Below, in pieces: positions 16,814 to 25,976 of a stretch of 49,120 nt of DNA; position 1 is the first letter of the stretch; the number at the start of each line of letters is the position of its first letter. Position numbers and translations under genes: made by a program. Source of the stretch: Halomonas stenophila. GTDB lineage: Bacteria; Pseudomonadota; Gammaproteobacteria; Pseudomonadales; Halomonadaceae. The stretch lies in the NCBI RefSeq assembly GCF_014192275.1, contig NZ_JACHXR010000018.1, positions 1 through 49,120 on the forward strand. The letters run 5' to 3'. A model generated the notes under the pieces. That model saw only the letters and a list, made by a program, of their open reading frames with translations. It was not told where the DNA came from and ran no database searches.

Positions 16814-18020
16814 GGCTCGGGACTCCCTGGAAGACACGTTGACGCAGGCGGCCCGGCTGGACGGCGTAGGCCAGTTCCGCCGGCGAATCGATGTTCCACA
16901 CGCAGAGATCGGCCGGCGCCCCTTCCTGGATCCGGCCCAGCTCCGGTCGACCCAGCGCGGCGGCGCCATGGGCGGTCATCCCGGCCAAGGCCTCGGAGGG
17001 CGTGAGACGGAAGAGGGTGCAGGCCAGGTTCAGCATCAGGCTCGGCATGAACAGCGGTGAGCTGCCGGGGTTGGCGTCGGTGGCCACGGCCAGGGGGACG
17101 CCGGCCGCGCGCAGGGCGGCGATCGGCGGCGCCTGGGTTTCGCGCAGGGTATGGAAGGCCCCGGGCAGGATCACCGCCACGCTGCCGGCCTCGCGCATGG
17201 CCTGGATGCCGGCCTCGTCGAGGTATTCGATATGGTCCGCGGAGAGGGCGCCGTGGCGTGCCGCCATGGCGGTGCCGCCGAGGTTGGAGAGCTGCTCGGC
17301 GTGGGCCTTGATGGGCAGGCCATGGGCGCGGGCGGCCTGGAAGACCCGTTCGCACTGGGCCACCGAGAAGGCGATCGTCTCGCAGAACACATCGACGGCA
17401 TCGGCCAGGCCCTCGTCGGCGGCCGCCGGAATCATCTCCTCGCAGACCAGGTCGATGTAGGCATCGGCGTCGTCCCGGTATTCCGGCGGCAGGGCGTGGG
17501 CGCCGAGCAGGGTGGTGACCACGCGGACGGGCAGGGCCTCGCCGAGGCGGCGGGCCACGCGCAGCATCTTGAGTTCGTCCGCCACGGTGAGGCCGTAGCC
17601 CGACTTGATCTCCACGGTGGTGGCGCCGTCGGCGATCATCGCCTCCAGGCGGGGTAGGGCGGCCCGGAAGAGCGTCTCCTCGTCGGCCTCGCGGGTGGCA
17701 CTCACGGTGCTCAGGATGCCGCCACCGCGACGGGCGATCTCCGCGTAGCTGACGCCCTCGAGCCGGGCCTCGAACTCGTCGGCGCGGCCACCGCCGAAGA
17801 CGATATGGGTGTGGCAATCCACCAGCCCCGGGGTCATCACCCCGCCACGGCCCATGTCCTGACAGGCGTCGGCCAGGCCGGCCTCGAGGTCCTGCATCGG
17901 GATCAGGCGCGCGATGCGCTCGCCCTCGACGAGGACCGCCATGGGCTCGGGCCGGGTGGCCAGCCCGTCGAAGACGGTCACGTCGCGCCAGAGTCGGCGG
18001 GTCGCTGTGGTCTGGGTCAT
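16797..18020 (-). CDS. hutI: Imidazolonepropionase
   Basis: The third step: a metal-dependent amidohydrolase opens the imidazolone ring to give formiminoglutamate. Visible metal and substrate motifs are DCHTHIVFGG, KAHAEQLS, ADHIEYLD and ATDANPGSS, in the expected order. AGGAGGG lies seven bases before the ATG at 18020 (407 aa). A longer frame to 18053 would run through the HutC operator and is rejected. It is the first gene of the minus-strand hut operon and shares its upstream region with the divergent yjiH-like gene. Confidence 0.95.
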   Translation of the reverse strand: MTQTTATRRLWRDVTVFDGLATRPEPMAVLVEGERIARLIPMQDLEAGLADACQDMGRGGVMTPGLVDCHTHIVFGGGRADEFEARLEGVSYAEIARRGGGILSTVSATREADEETLFRAALPRLEAMIADGATTVEIKSGYGLTVADELKMLRVARRLGEALPVRVVTTLLGAHALPPEYRDDADAYIDLVCEEMIPAAADEGLADAVDVFCETIAFSVAQCERVFQAARAHGLPIKAHAEQLSNLGGTAMAARHGALSADHIEYLDEAGIQAMREAGSVAVILPGAFHTLRETQAPPIAALRAAGVPLAVATDANPGSSPLFMPSLMLNLACTLFRLTPSEALAGMTAHGAAALGRPELGRIQEGAPADLCVWNIDSPAELAYAVQPGRLRQRVFQGVPSHDVQA

Positions 18021-18039
18021 GGGGGAGCCCTCCTGCTCG

Positions 18040-18055
18040 ATTTGTATATACAAAT
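18040..18055. promoter_or_regulatory. HutC operator, hutI side
   Basis: ATTTGTATATACAAAT is a perfect 16-bp palindrome with the TGTATATACA core described for HutC operators in Pseudomonas. It lies 20 bp before the hutI start, where bound repressor would block transcription or early elongation. The adjacent hutC gene supports the assignment. Confidence 0.85.
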
Positions 18056-18268
18056 GCTAGTCGATCTTTCGCGACGCGTCACCCCCTGCCTGCGATTCCG
18101 TTTCGACGGTGAAAGAGGCGGGAAGAGGGCGCGGAAACGGATTAAACACAAACAAAAACAATAGGATATTTTTTCTTGTGGTCGCGGAGTGAGGTCATTC
18201 GGCAAGCGGCATAGACCAAAGTATGAGGCGTGGCGCCGGGAGATTGTTGGCGCTCCGTACGGCCTTAT

Positions 18269-18278
18269 TGTATATACA
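18269..18278. promoter_or_regulatory. HutC operator, yjiH side
   Basis: This is a second TGTATATACA core, extended to ATTGTATATACATT, in the same divergent intergenic region. It is 51 bp before the yjiH-like start. Together with the site at 18040 it suggests that both divergent units are repressed by HutC and induced by urocanate. Between the two sites (18056-18268) no gene is seen. Confidence 0.75.
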
Positions 18279-18328
18279 TTACACGGCACCCCGAGGCCGC
18301 CACCACAACGACAACCCAGGAGCGTTCC

Positions 18329-19657
18329 ATGTCTGTTCCTCCCTCCATTCCCCGGGCCGAGCGCCGGCATTCGGCCGCCACCGTGCTGAAACTCTTCCTG
18401 CCCAGCCTGCTGGGCGTGCTGATCTTCTTCGTGCCGCTGACCCTGGGCGGCACGACCACCATCCCGCTGGATCACATGGTCACCGGCGCCAGGCGGCTGC
18501 TGGGCGAGGCCAGCGGCGTCTATGCGCTGGCGCTGATCGTGGCGGGGGCCCTCTACCCGCTCTACACGGGCAGCTGGCGGCGCAGCCTGACGGACGGGAT
18601 CTTCACGGTGCTCAAGTTCGCCGGCATCCTGACCGCGGTACTGGCCCTGACCGGCTGGGGGCCGGCCTTCCTGCACACGCCGGACATGCTGCCCTTCCTG
18701 TTCGAGAAGCTGGTCATCCCGGTGGGCCTGATCGTGCCGATCGGTGCCGTCTTCCTGGCGCTGCTGATCGGCTTCGGCCTGCTCGAGCTGATCGGGGTAC
18801 TGGTCCAGCCGATCATGCGCCCGATCTGGCGGACGCCGGGGCGCAGCGCCATCGACGCCGTGGCCTCCTTCGTGGGCAGCTACTCCATCGGCCTGCTGAT
18901 CACCAACCGGGTCTATCAGGCCGGCGAGTATTCGGCCCGGGAGGCGGCGATCATCGCCACCGGCTTCTCCACCGTCTCGGCGACCTTCATGATCATCGTC
19001 GCCAAGACCCTGGACCTGATGAGCGTCTGGAACGCCTATTTCTGGCTGACCCTGGTCATCACCTTCCTGGTCACTGCCATCACCGTGCGTATCCCGCCGT
19101 TGTCCGGCATGGATGACGCCAAGACCGACCCCGAGCCCGAGGCGGTGCCCGGCAAGCGGCTGGCCACCGCCTGGCATACCGGGCTGGACGTGGCCGCCAA
19201 GGCGCCGAGCCTGCCGGCCAGCGTGGCGCTGAACGTTCGTGAGGGGCTGGTGATGGCGATCAGCATCCTGCCCTCGATCATGTCGGTGGGACTGGCGGGA
19301 CTGCTGCTGGCCAAGTACACCCCGGTGTTCGAGTGGCTCGGCTGGCTGTTCTACCCCTTCGTCGCCGTCTGGGGCCTCGAGGAGGCGGCGGGCGTGGCCC
19401 AGGCCGCGGCGGCGGGGCTGGCCGAGATGTTCCTGCCGGCCCTGCTGATGGGCGATGCCGGCTTCGTGGCCCGCTTCGCCACCGGCGTGGTCTCGGTGTC
19501 CGCGGTGCTGTTCTTCTCCGCCTCGATCCCCTGCATCCTCTCCACCAGCATTCCGCTGTCGGTGGGACGCATCGTCATCGTCTGGTTCCTGCGGGTGGCG
19601 CTGAGTCTGCTGCTGGCGGTGCCGGCCGGCTACCTGGTACAGCCCCTGCTCGGCTAG
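18329..19657 (+). CDS. YjiH-like GATE-domain membrane protein
   Basis: A 442-aa integral membrane protein with about ten hydrophobic segments. It resembles the YjiH family of nucleoside-recognition (GATE) domain proteins, whose substrates are unknown. The C-terminal stretch MGDAGFVARFATGVVS followed by FSASIPCILSTSIPL is characteristic. AGGAG lies six bases before the ATG at 18329. An upstream frame reaching 18230 would read through the operator and is rejected. It diverges from hutI across two HutC-type sites and faces hutC at its 3' end. It is thus placed as part of the histidine regulon, perhaps handling histidine, urocanate or a breakdown product. That role is inference only. Confidence 0.72.
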   Translation: MSVPPSIPRAERRHSAATVLKLFLPSLLGVLIFFVPLTLGGTTTIPLDHMVTGARRLLGEASGVYALALIVAGALYPLYTGSWRRSLTDGIFTVLKFAGILTAVLALTGWGPAFLHTPDMLPFLFEKLVIPVGLIVPIGAVFLALLIGFGLLELIGVLVQPIMRPIWRTPGRSAIDAVASFVGSYSIGLLITNRVYQAGEYSAREAAIIATGFSTVSATFMIIVAKTLDLMSVWNAYFWLTLVITFLVTAITVRIPPLSGMDDAKTDPEPEAVPGKRLATAWHTGLDVAAKAPSLPASVALNVREGLVMAISILPSIMSVGLAGLLLAKYTPVFEWLGWLFYPFVAVWGLEEAAGVAQAAAAGLAEMFLPALLMGDAGFVARFATGVVSVSAVLFFSASIPCILSTSIPLSVGRIVIVWFLRVALSLLLAVPAGYLVQPLLG

Positions 19658-19706
19658 GCGGGGCGCCGGCCGAGTCGGCGGGGAGAGACGGGAAGGGAGG
19701 CCCGCA

Positions 19707-19735
19707 GCGGCCGGAGGCGAGAGGCCTCCGGCCGC
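19707..19735. terminator. Bidirectional terminator hairpin
   Basis: GCGGCCGGAGGC and GCCTCCGGCCGC form a perfect 12-bp stem around a 5-base loop, midway between the convergent yjiH-like and hutC genes. T-runs are absent, as in many GC-rich genomes. Confidence 0.65.
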
Positions 19736-19753
19736 ACTGTATGGGGGAGGGCG

Positions 19754-20464
19754 TCAGCCGGTATGCAGGGAGGAGCGCAGCTTGTAGCGGTCCCCCGGGT
19801 GGATCAGCCGGGCATAGCTGACCAGGTGGTCGCCGGACCAGGTGCGCCGGATCATGCGCAGGCAGGGCTGTTCCGGGCGAATCTCCAGTCGGTCGGCGGT
19901 GGTGGCATCCACCAGCACGGCCTCGACGACATGTTCCACGTCGCTGATCGGGCAGGCCGCCACCAGCACCTCGTTGGGCGTCACGGTGGTGAAGTCCGTC
20001 TCCAGGTAGTGGGGCACATGGCGCGGATTGACGTAGCGGTCCTCCAGCTGGATGGGCACGCCATCCTCGCGATGGATGATCAGGGTATGGAAGACCCGGG
20101 TGCCCAGGCGGACCCCGAGGCGCATCGATACCTCGTCGCTGGCCTCCAGGGCCTCGGCGGACAGCACCTGGCTGGTGTGGCCATGGCCGCGGCCGGCCAC
20201 CTCGGCGGCGATGTTGTGGACCTCGACCAGGGAAGACTCCGCCTTGTGGTCGGTGACGAAGGTCCCGACCCCCGGCTGGCGCGTCAGGTAGCCCTGCTGC
20301 ACGAGGTCGCGGATCGCCTTGTTGGCGGTCATGCGACTGACGCCGAAGTCGCGGGCCAGCTGTTCCTCGGGGGGAATCTGGTGATGAGGGGGCCATTCGC
20401 CGCCGCGAATCTTCTCCAGCAGGTGCTGCTGGATCCTGAGGTAGAGCGGGAGAGTACTGCCCAT
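19754..20464 (-). CDS. hutC: Histidine utilisation repressor (GntR/HutC family)
   Basis: A 236-aa transcription factor with an N-terminal winged helix (residues about 6-75, containing GVSRMTANKAIRDLVQQGY) and a C-terminal UTRA ligand-binding domain (about 90-230). In this family urocanate releases the repressor from TGTATATACA-type sites. Two such sites lie upstream of hutI and the yjiH-like gene. The start at 20464 (MGSTLPLYLRIQ) was chosen for fit to the family. AAGGA lies 13 bases upstream, a little far. An in-frame GTG at 20485 has no ribosome site. No TGTATATACA site is seen upstream of hutC itself, so autoregulation is not evident. Confidence 0.9.
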   Translation of the reverse strand: MGSTLPLYLRIQQHLLEKIRGGEWPPHHQIPPEEQLARDFGVSRMTANKAIRDLVQQGYLTRQPGVGTFVTDHKAESSLVEVHNIAAEVAGRGHGHTSQVLSAEALEASDEVSMRLGVRLGTRVFHTLIIHREDGVPIQLEDRYVNPRHVPHYLETDFTTVTPNEVLVAACPISDVEHVVEAVLVDATTADRLEIRPEQPCLRMIRRTWSGDHLVSYARLIHPGDRYKLRSSLHTG

Positions 20465-20777
20465 GGTCGGCCGTGAATCCTTCACTGTGGTGTCGATGGC
20501 GTCGTGCCGAACAGTCTACCCGGGGGCGTGGCCCGGAGCACCCCATGACGGCCGCGTTGAGGCGCCGGGAGCCCCATTCGGCGGTGCGGCATGGTGGCTT
20601 CACTTGCCGGGACGTCGAACTTCCACGATGTTGATATCAATGCGTCCCCTGACGCGCGGGTCGACGAAGTCGCCACAAGCATTCCACGGGGGAAGTTCGC
20701 GACGGGAAGTGGCAGGCACGGGGAGAGGTGCACCTTGTGGCGTCGTGTCGCCCGCTCCAGCAAGTGGAGGGTGAGTC
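20465..20777. other. Intergenic region between hutC and a small membrane protein gene
   Basis: These 313 bp separate two divergent genes and must hold both promoters. The only clear structure is the 10-bp palindrome TTGATATCAA at 20631-20640. It lacks the 4-base spacer of an FNR/ANR box. No gene and no HutC-type site are seen. Confidence 0.4.
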
Positions 20778-21311
20778 ATGTCACGTCTCTATTTCCTGAC
20801 GCCTGACCTGGATACGACCGTCAACATCGCCCAGGAACTCGACGAACTCGGGCTGACCCGCGAACAGGTGCATGTCACCGGGCGCGACTGGCAGCATCTC
20901 GAGGAACGCGGGGTCAACAATGCCACGCTGCGCCAGACCTCGGATGTGGTTCATGCGGCCTATCGGGGGGTACTCTATGGGGCCCCCCTGGGGGGGCTGC
21001 TGGGGGTGCTGGTGTATTTCGTCCTGGGCTCGGACATCGGTGTCGGGGCCATGGCCATCATCGTCGGCATGGCCATCGGCGGTGGCCTGTTCGGGGTGTG
21101 GGTCAGCACCATGGTCGGCGTATCGGTGCACGACGCCAAGGTCGACAAGTATGAGGACGAGCTCGAGCGAGGCGCCTTCTTGATGATGGTCGACGTCTCG
21201 GATCAGCGCGAGGAGCGGATCCGCTCGATCATCCACCGCCACCACCCCGACGTCACCATCGACAAGGTCACCGCCTGGGAGCGCCAGCATCACCTGGGGA
21301 CGGGCGACTAG
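20778..21311 (+). CDS. Hypothetical protein with glycine-rich two-helix membrane hairpin
   Basis: A 177-aa protein with a soluble N-terminal part (residues 1-55). Two adjacent membrane helices rich in small residues follow (about 62-110, GAPLGGLLGVLVYFVLG and GMAIGGGLFGVWVSTMVG). The C-terminal domain ends with a histidine-rich region. GGAGG is placed well before the ATG. The layout, a soluble domain on each side of a glycine-zipper hairpin, resembles some stress-induced envelope proteins. I do not recognise a specific family. It stands alone ahead of the methyltransferase gene. Confidence 0.7.
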   Translation: MSRLYFLTPDLDTTVNIAQELDELGLTREQVHVTGRDWQHLEERGVNNATLRQTSDVVHAAYRGVLYGAPLGGLLGVLVYFVLGSDIGVGAMAIIVGMAIGGGLFGVWVSTMVGVSVHDAKVDKYEDELERGAFLMMVDVSDQREERIRSIIHRHHPDVTIDKVTAWERQHHLGTGD

Positions 21312-21409
21312 GAGCCACCGGTGTCCCCGGGAGAGGTGGGCCGGGACGACGTCGCGGCGTCCGCCGGGTTACCATCGCCTGCCCCAGTGACGCGACAACC
21401 GAGGTGACC

Positions 21410-22009
21410 ATGACCGATGCCCGCCTGCAGAGCCCCGCCGCATCGCGCAACCGTGTCCCGATCCTCGAGGTGTTGGCCGGGCTCCTGCCCGAGCGGGCCC
21501 GGGTGCTGGAGCTGGCCGCCGGTAGCGGCGAGCATGCGCTCCACTTTGCCCGCGCGATGCCCGGTTGGGACTGGCAGCCCAGCGACCCGTCCCCTCGGGC
21601 CCGGGCATCGATCGCCGCCTGGCGGGATGCGCTCGGGCCGTCCAACCTGCGTGTCCCCCTCGAGCTGGATATCACGAGCGACTGGCCCGACGGCGAGTTC
21701 GAGGCGATCGTCGCCATCAACCTTCTGCATATCTCTCCCTGGGACGTGACCGCAGCGCTGATGGCCCGGGCCGGGCGGTACCTGGTGCCGGGGGGCGTGC
21801 TCTTCCTCTATGGTCCCTATCGGCGGAGTGGGCGGCACACCTCGGACAGCAACGCGGCCTTCGACGCGAACCTCCGAGCCCGTGACCCGCGCTGGGGGGT
21901 GCGAGATCTCGAGGCCGTGGTCGCCGAGGCCCACCCTCATGGCCTGGTTCTGGAGTGTATAGTCGAGATGCCGGCCAACAACCTCGGCCTGGTCTGGCGC
22001 CGCCCCTGA
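21410..22009 (+). CDS. DUF938 family SAM-dependent methyltransferase-like protein
   Basis: A 199-aa soluble protein with a Rossmann-type methyltransferase core. Motif I (LELAAGSGEHALHFAR) lies near residues 33-50, and VAINLLHISPW near 103 matches DUF938 proteins. Substrate is unknown for the family. The ATG at 21410 was preferred to a GTG two codons upstream because GAGG sits at the right distance. It lies just ahead of the first oxidase cluster but is separated from it by 104 bp, so a functional tie is uncertain. Confidence 0.82.
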   Translation: MTDARLQSPAASRNRVPILEVLAGLLPERARVLELAAGSGEHALHFARAMPGWDWQPSDPSPRARASIAAWRDALGPSNLRVPLELDITSDWPDGEFEAIVAINLLHISPWDVTAALMARAGRYLVPGGVLFLYGPYRRSGRHTSDSNAAFDANLRARDPRWGVRDLEAVVAEAHPHGLVLECIVEMPANNLGLVWRRP

Positions 22010-22113
22010 CACCGCGCCCTGGTTGGCGATCTCCCAGGCGAGTCACTAGAGTGATCACAGAGGTCTGCCATTCGCGCGCTGCGAGGCCGTGTGGCGGGCA
22101 AGGGGGGCCACCG

Positions 22114-23511
22114 ATGGCGATGGCGATTGCCTTGATCGTACTGGCCGGGGGCTCGGTGTTGTTCTATTTCCTGAGCCCTTGGCACCTGACTCCCCTGGCG
22201 TCCAATTGGGGGGCCATCGATGTCACGATCGGCATTTCCTTCTGGGTGACCGGCGTGGTCTTCCTGGCGATTTCCCTGTTCATGGCCGTCGCCCTGATCC
22301 GCTATCGCCACCAGCGCCACAGGCGCGCCCTCTACGAGCCGGAGAACAAGCGGCTCGAGCTCTGGCTGACCGGCATCACCACGCTGGGCATCGCTGCCCT
22401 GCTGGCCCCCGGGCTCTTCGTCTGGGGCGACTTCGTTCGCGTTCCGGACGATGCCCACGAGGTCGAGGTGGTCGGCCAGCAGTGGCATTGGAGCTTTCGT
22501 TTCCCGGGCCGGGACGGTGTCTTCGGCGGCGCCCGCAATGCGCTGATCGACGAGGCCAATCCCTTCGGCCTCGTCTCCGATGACCCGCATGGCCAGGATG
22601 ATGTGCTGGTGGATCGTCCCGGTGTGCTGTTGCCCGTCGACCGCCCGGTGAAGGTGCTGCTGCGTTCCAAGGATGTGCTGCACAACTTCAAGGTGCCGGC
22701 GTTCCGCGCCAAGATGGATGCCATCCCGGGCCAGGTCTCCTACTTCTGGTTCACCCCCACGCGTACCGGTGAGTTCCAGGCGGTGTGCGCCGAGCTGTGT
22801 GGTATCGCGCACTTCGCCATGCGCGCCCGGGTGCAGGTGGTCGAGCCGGAGCGCTTCGAGGCCTGGCTGGCCGAGCAACCCACCCATGGCGAGCTGATCG
22901 CCCGTGGTCCGGGAAACCCCGAGGCGGGCAAGGCGCACTATGCGGCCTGCCAGGCCTGCCACGGGGCCCGGGGCCAGGGCCAGCAAGCCACCAACGCGCC
23001 ACGCCTCGCCGGCCTGGACGCCGACTACCTGCGCCGCCAGCTGCACAACTTTCGCGTCGGCGCCCGTGGCACCCGGGAGGGTGACGACTATGGCCGGCAG
23101 ATGCGGCCCTTCGCCCAGTCCCTGCCGGACGAGGCGGCGATCCGCGACCTGGCGGCCTATATCGAGACGCTGCCGGTGGCGCCCACGGCCGCGACCGTCG
23201 AGGGCGATCGGCGGATGGGAGAGCGGCTCTACCGCAGCTGTGCCACCTGCCACGGCCCCCAGGGGCAGGGACGGTCTGCCTATCGGGCCCCGCGCCTGGC
23301 GGGCATGAGCGACTGGTACCTGGTGCGTCAGCTCCAGCACTTCCGCGCCGGCATCCGCGGGCGACATCCCCGGGATGCCTATGGCAACCAGATGGTCGAC
23401 ATGGCCCAGGTCCTGGTGGATGATGCCGCCATCCGTGACGTGGTGGCCTATATTCACGACCTTCCCGGTACCGCCTCGGCCGTGGCGAGAACGCCGGGCG
23501 AGGAGGAATGA
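22114..23511 (+). CDS. coxB: Cytochrome c oxidase subunit II with two fused cytochrome c domains
   Basis: Electron-entry subunit of a caa3-type haem-copper oxidase, 465 aa. Two N-terminal membrane helices (about 5-27 and 42-65) anchor a periplasmic CuA domain. Its ligands are visible: CAELCGIAHFAM supplies two Cys, one His and Met, and VLHNFKVPAF supplies the other His. Two haem c motifs follow, CQACH and CATCH, each with a later YGxQM Met ligand, so the protein carries two haems. Most CoxB-cytochrome c fusions have one haem domain, as in the second cluster here. The start at 22114 follows a run of six G at a suitable distance. Four bases separate it from coxA. Confidence 0.92.
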   Translation: MAMAIALIVLAGGSVLFYFLSPWHLTPLASNWGAIDVTIGISFWVTGVVFLAISLFMAVALIRYRHQRHRRALYEPENKRLELWLTGITTLGIAALLAPGLFVWGDFVRVPDDAHEVEVVGQQWHWSFRFPGRDGVFGGARNALIDEANPFGLVSDDPHGQDDVLVDRPGVLLPVDRPVKVLLRSKDVLHNFKVPAFRAKMDAIPGQVSYFWFTPTRTGEFQAVCAELCGIAHFAMRARVQVVEPERFEAWLAEQPTHGELIARGPGNPEAGKAHYAACQACHGARGQGQQATNAPRLAGLDADYLRRQLHNFRVGARGTREGDDYGRQMRPFAQSLPDEAAIRDLAAYIETLPVAPTAATVEGDRRMGERLYRSCATCHGPQGQGRSAYRAPRLAGMSDWYLVRQLQHFRAGIRGRHPRDAYGNQMVDMAQVLVDDAAIRDVVAYIHDLPGTASAVARTPGEEE

Positions 23512-23514
23512 GCC

Positions 23515-25305
23515 ATGCACGAACGCGAATATGACGCCAGCTCCCAGGCGCCCCCCGCCGAGGTCGAGGAGATGGAGCTCGTCCATCCCAGGACCTTCCT
23601 CGGCAAGTACATCTGGAGCCAGGACGCCAAGGTCATCGCGGTCCAGTACGCGCTCACCGCCACCGCCATCGGCCTGGTGGCCTTGGTGCTGTCGCTGTTG
23701 ATGCGCCTGCAGCTGGGCTTTCCCAACAGCCTCTCGCTGATCGACCCCGGCAGTTACCTGCAGTACGTGACCATGCACGGCATGATCATGGTGGTCTACC
23801 TGCTCACGGCGATCTTCCTGGGGGGCTTCGGCAACTACCTGATTCCGTTGATGTGTGGCGCACGGGACATGGCCTTCCCGTACCTCAACATGCTCAGCTA
23901 CTGGGTCTACCTGGCGTCGGTACTGATCCTGGTGGCCGGCTTCTTCGTGGACGGTGGCAGTTCCGGCGCCGGCTGGACGCTGTACCCGCCGCAATCGATC
24001 ACCCCGGGCACGCCGGGGGCCGACGCCGGCATCATCCTGATGCTGGTGTCGCTGGCGGTGTTCATCATCGGCTTCACGATGGGGGGGCTGAACTATGTGG
24101 TGACCGTGCTCCAGGGGCGGGCCCGGGGCATGACCCTGATGCGCCTGCCGCTGACGGTGTGGGGCATCTTCATGGCCACGGTGATGGCCCTTCTGGCCTT
24201 CCCGGCCCTGCTGGTGGCGGTGCTGATGATGCTCCTCGACCGGACGCTGGGCACCAGCTTCTTCATGCCGGAGATGCTGTCGATGGGGGAGGGCGGGGAC
24301 CACCGCGGTGGCAGCCCGCTGCTGTTCCAGCACCTGTTCTGGTTCTTCGGTCATCCCGAGGTCTACATCGTGGCCCTGCCGGCCTTCGGCATCGTCTCGG
24401 ACCTGATCGCCGTCCATGCCCGCAAGAACATCTTCGGCTACCGCATGATGGTCTGGGCCATCATCATCATCGGCGCGCTGAGCTTCGTGGTCTGGGCGCA
24501 CCATATGTACGTCAGTGGCATGAGCCCCTACTTCGGCTTCCTGTTCGCGACCACGACACTGGTGATCGCCGTGCCCACGGCGATCAAGGTCTACAACTGG
24601 GTGCTGACCCTGTGGCGGGGCAACATCCATCTCACCGTGCCCATGCTGTTCGCCATCGGTTTCCTGTTCACCTTCGTCAATGGCGGCCTCAGCGGGCTGT
24701 TCCTCGGCAACGTCACCGTGGACGTGCCGCTGTCGGACACCTACTTCGTGGTCGGCCACTTCCACATGGTGATGGCGGTGGCGCCGGTCCTGGTGATCTT
24801 CGGTGCCATCTACCACTGGTATCCCAAGGTGACCGGCCGAATGCTCGACCCCACCCTGGGCAAGGTGCACTTCTGGGTGACCTTCCTGGGGACCTATGCC
24901 ATCTACTACCCCATGCACTTCATCGGTCTGCAGGGCGTGCCACGCCGTTACTACGCCTACGGCGAGACCACCTTCATCTCCGATTCGGTCCAGAGCCTGA
25001 ACGCCTTCATCACCATCGCGGCCTTCGTGGTGGCCCTGGCCCAGCTGCTGTTCCTGTTCAACCTGGCCTGGAGCTACTTTCGGGGGCGCGAGGCTGGCCC
25101 CAACCCCTGGCAGGCCACCACCCTCGAGTGGCAGACCCCGCACACCCCGCCGCGTCACGGCAACTTCGGCGAGGAGCTGCCGGTGGTCTATCGCTGGCCC
25201 TATGACTACAGCGTCCCCGGCGTGAGGGCAGACTTCATTCCGCAGAACGTGCCACCCGAGGCCGTGGAGCGTGAGGCCCCGGCGGGGCAGGGAGGCGGGT
25301 CATGA
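23515..25305 (+). CDS. coxA: Cytochrome c oxidase subunit I (cluster 1)
   Basis: Catalytic subunit of the haem-copper oxidase, 596 aa with about 12 membrane helices. GHPEVYI gives a CuB histidine, the D-pathway glutamate and the cross-linked tyrosine, marking an A-family enzyme. WAHHMY supplies the other two CuB histidines, and VGHFHMVMA the haem ligands. GARDMAFPYLNMLSYW is the D-channel entry. The extra charged tail after the last helix makes it longer than the cluster 2 copy. It overlaps the next gene by four bases (ATGA). Confidence 0.95.
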   Translation: MHEREYDASSQAPPAEVEEMELVHPRTFLGKYIWSQDAKVIAVQYALTATAIGLVALVLSLLMRLQLGFPNSLSLIDPGSYLQYVTMHGMIMVVYLLTAIFLGGFGNYLIPLMCGARDMAFPYLNMLSYWVYLASVLILVAGFFVDGGSSGAGWTLYPPQSITPGTPGADAGIILMLVSLAVFIIGFTMGGLNYVVTVLQGRARGMTLMRLPLTVWGIFMATVMALLAFPALLVAVLMMLLDRTLGTSFFMPEMLSMGEGGDHRGGSPLLFQHLFWFFGHPEVYIVALPAFGIVSDLIAVHARKNIFGYRMMVWAIIIIGALSFVVWAHHMYVSGMSPYFGFLFATTTLVIAVPTAIKVYNWVLTLWRGNIHLTVPMLFAIGFLFTFVNGGLSGLFLGNVTVDVPLSDTYFVVGHFHMVMAVAPVLVIFGAIYHWYPKVTGRMLDPTLGKVHFWVTFLGTYAIYYPMHFIGLQGVPRRYYAYGETTFISDSVQSLNAFITIAAFVVALAQLLFLFNLAWSYFRGREAGPNPWQATTLEWQTPHTPPRHGNFGEELPVVYRWPYDYSVPGVRADFIPQNVPPEAVEREAPAGQGGGS

Positions 25306-25961
25306 CCCTCACCCTGGTGCTGATGGCGGTATTGATGGGAGGGATCGCCCTCTGGCTGTTCCGTCAGTCCCTGCACGTGCAGCCCTGGGTGGCCGAGTCG
25401 GGGCCCGGGCGCAGCGTGCCGGCCCCCATGACCGCGTCACGCACCGGCCTGGGGGTGTTCCTGGCGGTGGTGACCTCCGTGTTCTCGTTGACGATCAGCG
25501 CCTACCTGATGCGACGGGAGATGGGCACCGACTGGCGCTCCCTGACGGTGCCGGGGGTCATATGGGTCAACAGCGCCCTGCTGGTGCTGGCCAGCCTGGC
25601 CCTGCAACTCGCCTGGCGGGCCGCCGGACACGGGCAGGAGGGACGGCTGAGGCAGGCTCTGTTGGCGGGAGGCGGACTGACGCTCGCCTTCGTGGCCGGC
25701 CAGGGCGTCGCCTGGGTGCGACTCGAGGCCGCCGGCTATTATCTGGCGGCTAACCCGGCCAATGCCTTCTTCTACCTGTTGACGGTGCTGCATGCCCTGC
25801 ACTTGCTGGGCGGCCTGGTTGCCTGGGGGCGGGTGCTGGTGCGCGCCCGGGGCGGGGCACCGGCCGTACAGCTGCGTCCCAGTGTCGAGCTTTGTGCGCT
25901 CTATTGGCATTTCCTGTTGCTGGTCTGGGTCGTGATCCTCGGCCTGGTGCTGGCAACCTGA
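25302..25961 (+). CDS. Cytochrome c oxidase subunit III-like protein, first of two
   Basis: A 219-aa protein with about six to seven hydrophobic segments. Its end, ELCALYWHFLLLVWVV, matches the conserved last helix of CoxC, and FFYLLTVLHALHLLGG matches the subunit III helix that usually reads HGLHV. The N-terminal half is poorly conserved. It overlaps coxA by four bases and is followed 15 bp later by a second subunit III gene. It may be a structural paralogue that replaces a missing part of subunit III or forms a second shell around subunit I. Family membership is fairly clear; distinct role unknown. Confidence 0.75.
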   Translation: MTLTLVLMAVLMGGIALWLFRQSLHVQPWVAESGPGRSVPAPMTASRTGLGVFLAVVTSVFSLTISAYLMRREMGTDWRSLTVPGVIWVNSALLVLASLALQLAWRAAGHGQEGRLRQALLAGGGLTLAFVAGQGVAWVRLEAAGYYLAANPANAFFYLLTVLHALHLLGGLVAWGRVLVRARGGAPAVQLRPSVELCALYWHFLLLVWVVILGLVLAT

Positions 25962-25976
25962 GGGGAGGACGACACC

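Noticed and set aside
20631..20640. TTGATATCAA upstream of hutC as an FNR/ANR box
   Set aside because: The half-sites abut without the 4-base spacer needed for the FNR/ANR dimer.
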